From Elusimicrobiota bacterium (lineage in GTDB: Bacteria; Elusimicrobiota; Elusimicrobia; UBA1565; UBA9628): a DNA stretch of 64,000 bases. Numbering within the stretch: the first letter of the stretch is position 1; every line of letters begins with the position of its first letter. Position numbers and translations under genes: made by a program. This document shows, piece after piece, positions 1-12,822 of the stretch. The notes beneath the pieces were generated by a model. It had not been told where the DNA came from, did not search any database, and saw nothing but the letters and a program-made list of their open reading frames with translations. Where the stretch lies: positions 186,001 to 250,000 of the forward strand of contig JACRDP010000029.1 of the NCBI GenBank assembly GCA_016212855.1, given 5' to 3'.

Positions 1-233
1 TCGGCCCCGATCTGCTGCGTTCCGCGGCAGATTTAATCAAGCGCAAGTACTCGGGTATTCCGATCGCCGTGCGCGTGTTCGCCAACACCAAGGAGCTCGG
101 CGACTCCCAGGCCCGGTCCATCCAGGACTTCCTCCTGCGCGAGCTGATGGTCGCCGCGCGCCACGTCGGCGTCGACGCCAGCCGCGCGCCGTTCTCGGAT
201 CAGCGCGTCGAGATCGTTCTCCTCAACCGCTGA
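1..233 (+). CDS. C-terminal fragment of a CDS entering from the left edge; possibly OmpA/MotB-like domain
   Basis: Open frame from base 3 to TGA at 231-233: ...IPIAVRVFANTKELGDSQARSIQDFLLRELMVAARHVGVDASRAPFSDQRVEIVLLNR*. Confidence 0.5.
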   Translation, partial: GPDLLRSAADLIKRKYSGIPIAVRVFANTKELGDSQARSIQDFLLRELMVAARHVGVDASRAPFSDQRVEIVLLNR

Positions 234-320
234 CGGACGCTGAGCCGGGCTGAAAAAAAGGCCCCGAAATAGGCCCCCGAGCCCTGTCAACGCATGGGGG
301 GACTTTGCTATTTATCGTGT

Positions 321-3041
<2,721 letters not shown>

Positions 3042-3062
3042 GTAATTCCGGTCTCCGTACCA

Positions 3063-3094
3063 GAGCCGCCCGGGACTCAGCCCCCGGGCGGCTC
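3063..3094. terminator. GC-rich hairpin downstream of ppdK
   Basis: Perfect 12-bp arms GAGCCGCCCGGG / CCCGGGCGGCTC, 8-nt loop. Confidence 0.5.
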
Positions 3095-3140
3095 GCCTTC
3101 CTCCGGGGGTGGAAAATGCTCTTCAAAAATCCTAGGATGA

Positions 3141-4183
<1,043 letters not shown>

Positions 4184-4184
<1 letters not shown>

Positions 4185-5098
4185 TGAGCGGAAAGAAGCG
4201 GCACGCGACCGTCATCGGCGTACCTCTCGACTACGGGGCCTCGAAAAAGGGCGCTTCAGGAGGCCCGGCGGCCGTTCGCCGGGCGAACCTCATCGAGGGC
4301 CTCGAGACGCTCGGTCTCGAGGTCACCGACGCCGGCGACCTCGCCATCCCGAAGGTCGCCTTCGCGGCCAAGGGCAAGCTCAAGAACGGGGCGGCCATCC
4401 TCAAGGTCTGCTCGAACCTCGAGAAGCAGGCGTATGAAGCCGTGGCCAACGGCTCCGTGCCGATCACGCTCGGCGGCGATCACTCGCTGGCCGTGGGCTC
4501 GGTGTCCGGCGTCGCGCGCGCGTTTCGCGACAAAGGCCGCAAGATCGGCCTGATCTGGGTGGACGCGCACGCCGACATGAACACGCCCGACTCCTCGCCG
4601 ACGGGCAACGTGCACGGCATGCCGCTGGCGCACCTCCTCGGCATGGGGCACAAGGATTTCGCGCGCCTGGGCGGCTTCTCGCCCAAGATCGATCCGCGCA
4701 ACGTCGTGCTGCTCGGCGTGCGCGACGTGGACGCGGCCGAGGCCGTCAACATCCGCAAGTCCGGCATCCGCGTCTTCTCCATGCAGGAGATCGACCGCTA
4801 CGGCATGGGCGTCGTCACCGAGCAGGCCATCGACATGGCCAGCGACGGGACGGCGGGCTTCCACCTCAGCTTCGACATCGACTCCGTGGACCCGGGCAAC
4901 GCGCCCGGCACCGGCACGATCAAGCGCGGCGGCCTGACCTACCGCGAGTCGCACCTTCTCATGGAGCTGTGCGCCGACTCCGAGCGCATGGTGGGCCTCG
5001 ACCTCGTCGAGGTCAACCCGCTTGAGGACACCCAGAACGCGACCGCCGTGCTCGCCAGCGAGCTCATCGCCTCCGCGATGGGCAAGAACATTTACTGA
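4184..5098 (+). CDS. Arginase/ureohydrolase family protein
   Basis: GGDHSLAVGSVSG, DAHADMNTP, SFDIDSVDP motifs; TAATG overlap with gap. Confidence 0.9.
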
Positions 5099-5150
5099 TG
5101 ACCGATCCTATGCGAGGAAATGGTCGCATCAATCGCCGTAAGGGGCGACC

Positions 5151-6356
5151 ATGACCGACAAACCGGCTCTGCGCCTCAAGCGCCTTCAGGAAATGACGGT
5201 CAAGGGCAAGCGCGTGCTCGTGCGCGTGGACTACAACGTGCCGATGAAAGGCGCCAAGATCGAGGACAACGCGCGCATTCGCGAGACGCTGAAGACCTTG
5301 GAGTTCCTGATCAACGAGGGGGCTAAAGTCGTCTTGATCGCGCACCTCGGCCGGCCGAAGGGGAAGGTCGAGCCGAAGTATTCGCTCAAGCCCGTGGCGG
5401 CCGAGCTTTCGAAGCTCATTAAAAAGCCCGTGGCCTTCGCCGAGGATTGCGTGGGCCCCGTCGCCGAGAAAGCGGTGGCGGCCCTGAAACCCGGCGAAGT
5501 GCTCCTCATGGAAAATTTGCGGTTTCATGCCGAAGAAGAGGCCAACGACGCGGCCTTCGCCAAGGCTCTCGCCAAGAACGGCGACGTGTTCATTCAGGAT
5601 GCCTTCGGTGCGCTGCACCGCGCGCACGCCTCGACGGCGGGCGTGACCAAGCACCTGCCCGGCGCGATCGGCTTCCTCGTTCAGCGCGAGCTCGAATTCC
5701 TCGACCGGGTGATCGGCAATCCCCAGCGGCCGTTTCTCGCCGTCATCGGCGGCGCGAAGGTCTCCGACAAGCTCGCCGTGCTCGACAAGCTCCTGGAGCG
5801 CGTGGACGCGTTGCTCATCGGCGGGGCCATGGCCTACACCTTCCTCGCCGCGCAGGGCATCAATATCGGCAAGTCGCTCCTCGAGAAGGACCAGATCGAC
5901 GCCGCCAAGGCGATCATCGAGAAGGCCTACAACAAGAAGGTCGAGTGCCTTCTTCCCGCCGACCACGTCATCGTCCGCGAGATCAAGCCCGACGCCGAGA
6001 CCAAGGTGACGCAGGCCATGGCGATCCCGCCCGACATGATCGGCGTGGACGTAGGCCCGCACACGATCGAATTCTTCACCGAGCACATCGGAAAGGCCCA
6101 GACCATCTTCTGGAACGGCCCGATGGGGATCTTCGAGATGCCGGCCTTCGCGACGGGCAGCAACGCCGTCGCCAAGGCGATGGCCGAGGCGACCGCCAAG
6201 GGCGCCATCAGCATCGTCGGCGGCGGCGACAGCCTGTCCGTGCTCGCCAAGATCGGGCTTGCGGGCAAGATGAGCCACTGTTCGACCGGGGGCGGAGCGT
6301 CTTTAGAACTCCTCGAGGGCAAGACCCTTCCCGGCCTGGTCGCGCTCGCCTCGTAA
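5151..6356 (+). CDS. pgk: Phosphoglycerate kinase
   Basis: RVLVRVDYNVPMKGAKIEDNARIRETLKTLEFL...GGGDSLSVLAK. Confidence 0.97.
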   Translation: MTDKPALRLKRLQEMTVKGKRVLVRVDYNVPMKGAKIEDNARIRETLKTLEFLINEGAKVVLIAHLGRPKGKVEPKYSLKPVAAELSKLIKKPVAFAEDCVGPVAEKAVAALKPGEVLLMENLRFHAEEEANDAAFAKALAKNGDVFIQDAFGALHRAHASTAGVTKHLPGAIGFLVQRELEFLDRVIGNPQRPFLAVIGGAKVSDKLAVLDKLLERVDALLIGGAMAYTFLAAQGINIGKSLLEKDQIDAAKAIIEKAYNKKVECLLPADHVIVREIKPDAETKVTQAMAIPPDMIGVDVGPHTIEFFTEHIGKAQTIFWNGPMGIFEMPAFATGSNAVAKAMAEATAKGAISIVGGGDSLSVLAKIGLAGKMSHCSTGGGASLELLEGKTLPGLVALAS

Positions 6357-6376
6357 ATTAGGTATAATCGGCCATC

Positions 6377-6778
6377 ATGTACCACTTCCTGCTCGTCGTT
6401 CACTGCTTCGCGTGCCTCGGCATGATCCTGTTCGTGCTGCTCCAGACCGGGCGCGGCGCGGGCCTGTCCATGTTCGGCGGCGGGGGGGACTCGCTGATCA
6501 GCACGCCCAGCGGCACGAGTTTCATGAAGAAGTTCACCGCCGGCCTCGCGGCGACGTTCGCCTTCACCTCGCTTTTCCTGACGCTTCTCTCCGACCGCAC
6601 CGGCATGTCGAGCGTGACGTCCCGGGCCGTCGCGCCTCTGCCCGCTCCGGCGGCGGAAGCTCCGGCCGCGGCTCCGGCGGGCCCGACGTCGGCGGCGGCG
6701 TCCGACGCCTATAAGTCGGTCGCTCCGGCCGAGAAGCCGGCGGCGAAAAAGACGGAAGCGCCTAAATCCTCGAAGTAA
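6377..6778 (+). CDS. secG: Preprotein translocase subunit SecG
   Basis: MYHFLLVVHCFACLGMILFVLLQTGRGAGLSMFGGGG...LTLLSDR plus A/P-rich tail. Confidence 0.88.
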   Translation: MYHFLLVVHCFACLGMILFVLLQTGRGAGLSMFGGGGDSLISTPSGTSFMKKFTAGLAATFAFTSLFLTLLSDRTGMSSVTSRAVAPLPAPAAEAPAAAPAGPTSAAASDAYKSVAPAEKPAAKKTEAPKSSK

Positions 6779-6795
6779 CCAAGCAGCAAACCCGC

Positions 6796-6879
6796 GCACG
6801 GGTGGTGGAACTGGCAGACACATACGCTTGAGGTGCGTACGCCCGAAAGGGTTTGGGGGTTCGAGTCCCCCCTCGTGCA
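6796..6879 (+). tRNA. tRNA-Leu (anticodon GAG)
   Basis: GCACGGG...CTCGTGC acceptor stem, GGTTCGAGTCC T-arm, anticodon in CTTGAGGTG, long variable arm. Confidence 0.92.
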
Positions 6880-6890
6880 TGATTTCAGCT

Positions 6891-6954
6891 GGGGTCAGGC
6901 TTCACTATTCGAACCATTCGCAAGCGAATGGTTCGAATAGTGAAGCCTGACCCC
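6891..6954. repeat. 64-nt near-perfect palindrome (31-bp stem, 2-nt loop), REP-like or bidirectional terminator
   Basis: GGGGTCAGGCTTCACTATTCGAACCATTCGC-AA-GCGAATGGTTCGAATAGTGAAGCCTGACCCC. Confidence 0.9.
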
Positions 6955-6960
6955 TTCTCT

Positions 6961-8094
6961 CTAATAGGCCACTTCGAACTTCTTGGCGGCGAAGTTCGCC
7001 TTCGTCATCGTGACGAAGCCCCTCAGCGTGTCGCCCTTGGCGTCGAAGGCGATGTCGCCCACCATCCCGCGCCGGGTCCCGACGCGCACCGCCTCGAGGA
7101 CCTTGCGGCGATCCGGGCCTTCGGCCTTGCGCAGGGCCTGCAGCGCCACGCGCGCGGCCTCGTAGCCGTAGTGGTCGAAGGTGTGCAGCGCCGCTCCCGC
7201 CCATTGCTTCTGGTAGCGCGCGACGAAGTCGGAGGCGCTGGGCAGGGCCTCCACCGGAACGCCGCCGACCGAGAAGTACGCCCCGTCGACGGCGGGACCC
7301 GAGACCTCGAACAAATCCGGGTTCTTGGCGCCGTCCCCGGACATGAAGACGCCGGTCCAACCGGCGGCGCGGAGTTGTTTGATCAGCAAGCCCGCCTCCA
7401 TGTACAGCCCGCCGAAAAAGATCGCCTCGGGCTTGGCCGATTTCACGGCGGCGACCGCGGCGGCGAAATCCTTGTCGCCCCGGGAAACAGGCTCGAAGCT
7501 CAGCGTCGTTCCGCCCTTGCGCTCGAGCGCGCCGCGGAAGGATTCGGCGAAACCCAGGCCGTAGGGCGTGCGGTCGTGGATGAGCACGAAGCGCTTGAGC
7601 GACAGCCGCTTGACCGCGTATTCGGCGGCGTATTCGCCCTGCACGCTGTCCGAGGGGGGCAGGCGGAAGACGACGCGGTCGCCGCCCCAGTCCGGCCGGT
7701 CCTGCTGGAGGGTCAAAGAGGTCGCCGTCGCCGAAGGCGTAATCATCGCCAGCGGCGCTTGCGCGTAGACGCGCGAGGCTTCGAGGGCGCAGCCGGAGGT
7801 CATGTGGCCGATCACCGCGAACACGGACGGGTCGTCCGTCGCGCGGCGGGCGACGGAGGCAGCCTCGAACGGGTCGGCCTTGTCGTCGAGCACGACGATT
7901 TCGGGCGGGGTCAGGCCGGTCTCCTCCGCCTCGTCCGCCACGGCCATGCGCACGGCGCGCTCGAGCCCCTGGCCCTCTCCGCCCATGTCGCCGGTCATCG
8001 GCGCGGCGACCACGAGACGCGCGGGTCCTTCCGGCTGGCGTGCGCATGCGCACGCCAGCAGCAACGCGAGGGCGAACGGGCCGCGTCGGGACAT
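6961..8094 (-). CDS. Branched-chain amino-acid-type ABC transporter substrate-binding lipoprotein (LivK-like)
   Basis: MSRRGPFALALLLACACARQ...PMTGDMGGEGQGLERAVRMAV...DDKADPFEAASVARR. Confidence 0.82.
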   Translation of the reverse strand: MSRRGPFALALLLACACARQPEGPARLVVAAPMTGDMGGEGQGLERAVRMAVADEAEETGLTPPEIVVLDDKADPFEAASVARRATDDPSVFAVIGHMTSGCALEASRVYAQAPLAMITPSATATSLTLQQDRPDWGGDRVVFRLPPSDSVQGEYAAEYAVKRLSLKRFVLIHDRTPYGLGFAESFRGALERKGGTTLSFEPVSRGDKDFAAAVAAVKSAKPEAIFFGGLYMEAGLLIKQLRAAGWTGVFMSGDGAKNPDLFEVSGPAVDGAYFSVGGVPVEALPSASDFVARYQKQWAGAALHTFDHYGYEAARVALQALRKAEGPDRRKVLEAVRVGTRRGMVGDIAFDAKGDTLRGFVTMTKANFAAKKFEVAY

Positions 8095-8127
8095 GGCCTC
8101 ATGATACGAAAAAGCTATCATCCGTGC

Positions 8128-8982
8128 GTGAGCGCCGTCGACGTGCGCGCGGTCCGCGTTTTCGAGCTGGGCGAGGGGCAAACGGCCTGGCCCACCGTCG
8201 CGCTGTGCCTGACCGCCCTCGCCGTCCAGGCCGCGTCGAGCGCCGCGGCGATCACCGGCGTCTGGCCCACCCCGATTGCGATAGCAATCAACACGGCCTG
8301 CGCCTACTCACAGTTCACCGTCCTGCACGACGCGCTTCACCGCAGCGCCTCGCGGGTGTTTTGGCTCAACGAGGCGCTCGGCTATGTTTCCACTCTGGTC
8401 TTGTGCGGACCCTATTCCGCCTTCCGCCGGAACCATCTCCACCACCACGCGCACACGAACGACCCCCGCGAGGACCCTGATTTCTGGGTCGCGGGGACGA
8501 ATGGGGCGACGGTCGCCCTGCGCTGCCTGACCATGCTGCAGATGCACTACTGGAACTATCTGACGCGCCTGCGCCGCCGCGACTCCGCCTACGCCGAGTC
8601 CGTCGCGACGATCGCCGTGATCCTCGTTCTGCACGCCTGGGCCTGGCGCGCCGGCCATTTCGCCGACATCGTCCTGTATTGGACCGTGCCAGCCCAGCTC
8701 GCCGTGGCCGCCTTGGCCCTGACCTTCGACTACTGGCCGCACCGTCCGCACACGGCGCGCGGACGCTTCCGCGACACCGCGAACATCCTTCCCGCCTGGC
8801 TTGACCCGTTCTTTCTGTGCCAGAATCTCCACGCCGTGCACCATCTCTTCCCGCAGCTCCCCTGGTACCGCTATCGCGAGGCGCTCGGCGTCGTGGACGC
8901 CGGCCTGCGCCGCGAGGGCGTGCCGCAATGGGACTTCGCGACCGCGCTGAGAAAACTCCGACCGGGGCCTATTCCCTCATGA
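8128..8982 (+). CDS. Membrane fatty acid desaturase/hydroxylase family (three His boxes)
   Basis: HDALHR ... HLHHHAHTND ... NLHAVHHLFPQLPW. Confidence 0.82.
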   Translation: MSAVDVRAVRVFELGEGQTAWPTVALCLTALAVQAASSAAAITGVWPTPIAIAINTACAYSQFTVLHDALHRSASRVFWLNEALGYVSTLVLCGPYSAFRRNHLHHHAHTNDPREDPDFWVAGTNGATVALRCLTMLQMHYWNYLTRLRRRDSAYAESVATIAVILVLHAWAWRAGHFADIVLYWTVPAQLAVAALALTFDYWPHRPHTARGRFRDTANILPAWLDPFFLCQNLHAVHHLFPQLPWYRYREALGVVDAGLRREGVPQWDFATALRKLRPGPIPS

Positions 8983-9569
8983 TTCAGCTCGCCGACGGCG
9001 CCTACTGCTGGTCCGCGTTCAACGCCGAGAAGAAGTTCAACTTCAACGGCCACATCCTGCGCACGGCCGAGGGGACGGTGATCGTCGATCCCGTCGCGTT
9101 CGCTCCCGACGACCTATCCGTGATCGAGGCCGCGGGGCTCAAGCCCGACGCATTGGTGATCACGAATAGGAACCATCTCCGCGAGCGCGAGTCCGTGCTG
9201 AAGCGCTGGAAAATTCCGACCGTTTTGCACGCGGCCGAAGTTGAATCCTCCTGCATAACGCCCGAAAAAACGGTCAAGGACGGCGATAAAATTCACGGAC
9301 TCGTCGTCGTCCATCTTCCCGGCAAGTCGCCGGGGGAGATCGCCCTGTACTGGCCCGAGCGGCGCCTGTTTCTTCTCGGCGACGCCTTGATCGCGCCGAA
9401 CGGCAAGCTCAAGACCGTGCCGGCCGAGAAGCAGGAGGACCCTGCGACGCTCAAGAAATCGCTCGAGCTCCTGCGCACATACGATTTCGACCATCTCCTC
9501 GTCGGCGACGGCGATCCCCTGCTCGGCGACGCGAAATCCGCGGTCGTCGCGTTCCTGAATAAGAAGTGA
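8979..9569 (+). CDS. Metallo-beta-lactamase-fold-like protein
   Basis: MIQLADGAYCWSAFNAEKKFNFNGHILRTAEGTVIVDPVAF...; ATGA overlap with upstream gene. Confidence 0.65.
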   Translation: MIQLADGAYCWSAFNAEKKFNFNGHILRTAEGTVIVDPVAFAPDDLSVIEAAGLKPDALVITNRNHLRERESVLKRWKIPTVLHAAEVESSCITPEKTVKDGDKIHGLVVVHLPGKSPGEIALYWPERRLFLLGDALIAPNGKLKTVPAEKQEDPATLKKSLELLRTYDFDHLLVGDGDPLLGDAKSAVVAFLNKK

Positions 9570-9982
9570 GGAGTTTTTCCTGCCGGATTTACGGCGTCCT
9601 GCGCGACGGGCCGAGCGTCCTGCTGACGCGCTCCCGCTTCAAGGACCGCACCTTCGTCAACTTCCCCGGCGGCGGCGTCGAGATCGAGGAGGCGCCGGGC
9701 GAGGCCCTGCTGCGCGAGTTTCGCGAGGAGACCGGCCTCATGGTCAAGCCGGCGCGCGTCCTGTACTCCAGCGAGGCCTGCCACCTCTCCACCCAGGCCC
9801 CGATCCAGATCGTGTCCGTTTACTGGCTCGTCGAGCGGGTCTCCGGGGACTTGAACCTCGCCGGAAACGGCGAGGATGTGCTCGAACTGTTCTGGCGCGA
9901 GGTCTCCGACCTTCCGTTGAAAGAGATGTTCCCAGCCGAGCTCGAGTTCTGCGCCCGGCTTCCCGCTTTGCTCGGCACTTGA
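9566..9982 (+). CDS. NUDIX hydrolase
   Basis: Nudix box GGGVEIEEAPGEALLREFREETGL. Confidence 0.92.
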   Translation: MRSFSCRIYGVLRDGPSVLLTRSRFKDRTFVNFPGGGVEIEEAPGEALLREFREETGLMVKPARVLYSSEACHLSTQAPIQIVSVYWLVERVSGDLNLAGNGEDVLELFWREVSDLPLKEMFPAELEFCARLPALLGT

Positions 9983-10050
9983 TCCGCGGTGCCGACGGCG
10001 GCCTCTGTCATGACTTGGAGACATGATTATCTTAAGATAAAACTGTCCCC

Positions 10051-10079
10051 TTGAAAGCGAGGCGTTCCGGGGTTATCCT
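10051..10079 (+). promoter_or_regulatory. Predicted promoter, TTGAAA-17bp-TATCCT
   Basis: -35 TTGAAA 10051-10056, -10 TATCCT 10074-10079, GTG start at 10086. Confidence 0.5.
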
Positions 10080-10085
10080 CGTCCT

Positions 10086-10760
10086 GTGAAACGATTCGCC
10101 GTCGGAATTCTGTTTTTCGGCGTAATCCGAGCCGCCGCCGGCCCGACCGGATCGACGCATGTCGTGCCGGCCACCGGCTACCCCGGCGCTTACCTCGGCA
10201 CGGTGGGACTGTCGCTTCAAGCCGATCCTTTATACGGCTCGCGCCTGCTCGACTCCTTCGAGCTGCACCTGCGCTCCGTGTCCGCGATGACCGTCCCGCG
10301 CGCGGTGAAGGATTACCTGGAGGTCGCCGTGATCGGCACGTCTTCCCAGCAGGCCGTGAAGGCCGCGTTGGGCAAGGAGACGATGGAGCCGCAGCGAGCG
10401 GCCGCCTTGCTGCTCGCGCACGCCCTCGCGCGGCCGGAGCAGTTCCGCGAGGTGCTCGACGGGCTGGAAGCGCAGAAGGCCGGGCTCGGCAAGCACACGG
10501 CCAAGCTTCTGCGCGAGGCGAAGGGCTCCGGCGACAAGCGTCTCATCCGGACTTTGCGCGCGCGGGGGGAGACGGACCCTAAAGCTCCCGGCCTGACCTA
10601 CGACCGCTTCGGTGAGCTGACCGGGTTGTTCGACGGCGCGGCGGACGGCCGCGACACGATCGAAATCCGCGGCCCCGTGGCGGTTCCAGACGCCTACACC
10701 GGCTACGGGCCCGATGGGCGCCCGCGCCGCACCGGCCTCGCGGCTCCCTCCCGCAACTAG
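10086..10760 (+). CDS. Secreted protein of unknown function
   Basis: Signal-like N-terminus MKRFAVGILFFGVIRAAAG; long open frame. Confidence 0.6.
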   Translation: MKRFAVGILFFGVIRAAAGPTGSTHVVPATGYPGAYLGTVGLSLQADPLYGSRLLDSFELHLRSVSAMTVPRAVKDYLEVAVIGTSSQQAVKAALGKETMEPQRAAALLLAHALARPEQFREVLDGLEAQKAGLGKHTAKLLREAKGSGDKRLIRTLRARGETDPKAPGLTYDRFGELTGLFDGAADGRDTIEIRGPVAVPDAYTGYGPDGRPRRTGLAAPSRN

Positions 10761-10806
10761 GCGCGCCGGTTGAGCGGTCAGCCGCAATCTGGTAGAATGT
10801 CCTCCC

Positions 10807-10879
10807 GGGCCTTTAGCTCAGCTGGGAGAGCGCCTGCATGGCATGCAGGAGGTCAGCGGTTCGATCCCGCTAAGGTCCA
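10807..10879 (+). tRNA. tRNA-Ala (anticodon GGC)
   Basis: GGGCCTT...AAGGTCC acceptor stem, TTTAGCTCAGCTGGGAGAGC D-arm, GCATGGCATGC anticodon arm. Confidence 0.95.
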
Positions 10880-10886
10880 AAAATTT

Positions 10887-10917
10887 AAAGCCCCCGACGA
10901 GGGGGCTTTTCTTTTTT
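10887..10917 (+). terminator. Rho-independent terminator after tRNA-Ala
   Basis: AAAGCCCCCGACGAGGGGGCTTTTCTTTTTT. Confidence 0.85.
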
Positions 10918-10999
10918 CCGTTAACCTGACGTTTGGTAAATATTTGGTGGAGGACCCGGCGGTTTACGGGCTATAACCATGGCGAGAGGACAAATCACC

Positions 11000-11452
11000 A
11001 TGGACGAACTTCGATTCGTACAATTGACGAAAGAGATGGTCGCCGAGGAGTTGCGTTTACTCGGTGACCCCTGCACGGCCGCCGCGGCCGTCGTGCGCAA
11101 GACTCTTCAAGCCGCTTTTCAGGTTCCGTCCGCGAGCGACGCCGCTCCGGCGCGCGTCATCGAGGAGACGGTCAAGGGCGCCATGACGGCCCTGCTCCTC
11201 GCCGATCACAGCCTGACTCGCGGCTCGATACTGGTCGTGGAAGCGGTGATGGACGTGGCCGCCAAGCGGGACCTGGATCCGACCGACAGCATGCGCGCGG
11301 CGCTCAGGGGGCTGGCCGACCTGAAGCGCTTCGTGGACCCCGCCCGGATCGACGACATCCGGCTCGAGATCGAGGCTCATTACATGGGCGCCGGCGTGGT
11401 GTTTATGGAGTATCTGCGCGCGGCTCCGGCGAAGGTCCAGGTGAAAGTTTAA
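11000..11452 (+). CDS. Hypothetical protein
   Basis: MDELRFVQLTKEMVAEELRLLGDPCTAAAAVVRK...; upstream ATG at 10979 also possible. Confidence 0.5.
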   Translation: MDELRFVQLTKEMVAEELRLLGDPCTAAAAVVRKTLQAAFQVPSASDAAPARVIEETVKGAMTALLLADHSLTRGSILVVEAVMDVAAKRDLDPTDSMRAALRGLADLKRFVDPARIDDIRLEIEAHYMGAGVVFMEYLRAAPAKVQVKV

Positions 11453-11533
11453 TAGCGGCTAGGCCGGGTCGCGAGCGACCCGGCACAGGGACGATATATG
11501 GAAATCCTTTAGTCCCTAGTGCTACGATGAGTC

Positions 11534-12121
11534 GTGTTCGCAGCGCTCCTGATGACCGCTTTACCCGCGACCGACCCGTTGACGCCGCTTCAGGACTTGA
11601 TTCCGGACGCGATACTCGACATCCGCTACGCGACCGAGGACAACCTGACGGGCCGCGCGTTGTATCCGTTCCCGGCCGCTTTGCTGCGCCGCTCGACGGC
11701 GGTCAAGCTCGCGAGGGCCGCCGACGCGCTCCGGGCGAAAGGCCTTCGCCTCGTGGTCTACGACGCCTACCGCCCCTTGTCGGTCCAGAAGGCGCTGTGG
11801 GCGGCCAAGCCCGATCCGAAGTGGGTCGCCGATCCGAGAAAAGGCTCGTCTCACAACCGCGGCGGAGCCGTCGATCTCGGCCTGGCCGATAAGTCCGGCA
11901 AGCCCCTGCCGATGCCGTCGAAGTACGACGAATTCGGGCCCCGCGCCCGCCACGGCGCCGCCGGCGTTCCCGCCCCGGCTCGCCGCAACGCCGAAACCCT
12001 GAAGATTGCCATGGCCTCGGCCGGCTTCGAGCCTCTCGCCGAAGAATGGTGGCACTACCGCGACACGGCCGCCAAATCGTGGCCCGTGCTCGACGTTTCC
12101 TTCGAGGAAGCGGCGAAATGA
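11534..12121 (+). CDS. D-alanyl-D-alanine dipeptidase (VanX/DdpX-like, M15D)
   Basis: LDIRYATEDNLTGRALYP, VVYDAYRPLSVQ, SSHNRGGAVDLGL, EWWHY. Confidence 0.9.
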   Translation: MFAALLMTALPATDPLTPLQDLIPDAILDIRYATEDNLTGRALYPFPAALLRRSTAVKLARAADALRAKGLRLVVYDAYRPLSVQKALWAAKPDPKWVADPRKGSSHNRGGAVDLGLADKSGKPLPMPSKYDEFGPRARHGAAGVPAPARRNAETLKIAMASAGFEPLAEEWWHYRDTAAKSWPVLDVSFEEAAK

Positions 12122-12822
12122 TGAAAGCCATTCGTGCCTTGTTTCTTCTGGCCGTCGTCCTCGGTCTCGTCGCGGTCGGCGCCGCGTCGATGTGGCTGGG
12201 ACGCGGCGTGAAGCTCGCGATCGAGCGCTTCGGGCCCGTCCTCGTCGGCGCGCCGGTCACGGTCGGCGCGGTCGTGCTCACGCCCTGGTCGGGCCGCGGC
12301 TCGATTTCCAACCTCGTGATCGGCAACCCGCCCGGCTTCAAGGGGCCATACTCAGTCCGCGTGGGCTCGGTTGATATCCGCATCAAATTGGCTTCTCTCG
12401 TCACCGACGAGATCGTCGTCGAGAGCGTCATCGTGCGCGAGCCCGAGATCTTCTACGAGCTGGGCCCGGGAGGCAGCAACCTCGCGCGCCTGCAGCGCAA
12501 CGCCGAGGGCAAGCAAGGCGCGCCTTCGGCGGAGTCCGGCGGCAAGTCTTTGTTCATCCGCCGTCTCTCCATCACCGGCGGCCAGATCGGCCTCGCCGCG
12601 TCCGCCGTGGGCGGCTCGACGGTGAAGGTCGTCTTGCCTCCGGTCCAGATGGACAATCTCGGCGGCAAGGGTCGCTCTCCGTCCCAGGCCGTGTCCCAGG
12701 CGCTGGGCGCGCTCACGAACACGGCGGGCCGGGCCGTCACCGGCATCGGCACCAAGGCGATCAGCGGGGCCGCCAACGAGGTGCTGGGCCGCCTGGGAGG
12801 GCTGCTCAAGAGGAAAAAATGA
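12118..12822 (+). CDS. AsmA/DUF748-like membrane-anchored protein
   Basis: N-terminal TM helix, then VTVGAVVLTPWSGRGSISNLVIGNPPGF... Confidence 0.55.
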   Translation: MMKAIRALFLLAVVLGLVAVGAASMWLGRGVKLAIERFGPVLVGAPVTVGAVVLTPWSGRGSISNLVIGNPPGFKGPYSVRVGSVDIRIKLASLVTDEIVVESVIVREPEIFYELGPGGSNLARLQRNAEGKQGAPSAESGGKSLFIRRLSITGGQIGLAASAVGGSTVKVVLPPVQMDNLGGKGRSPSQAVSQALGALTNTAGRAVTGIGTKAISGAANEVLGRLGGLLKRKK

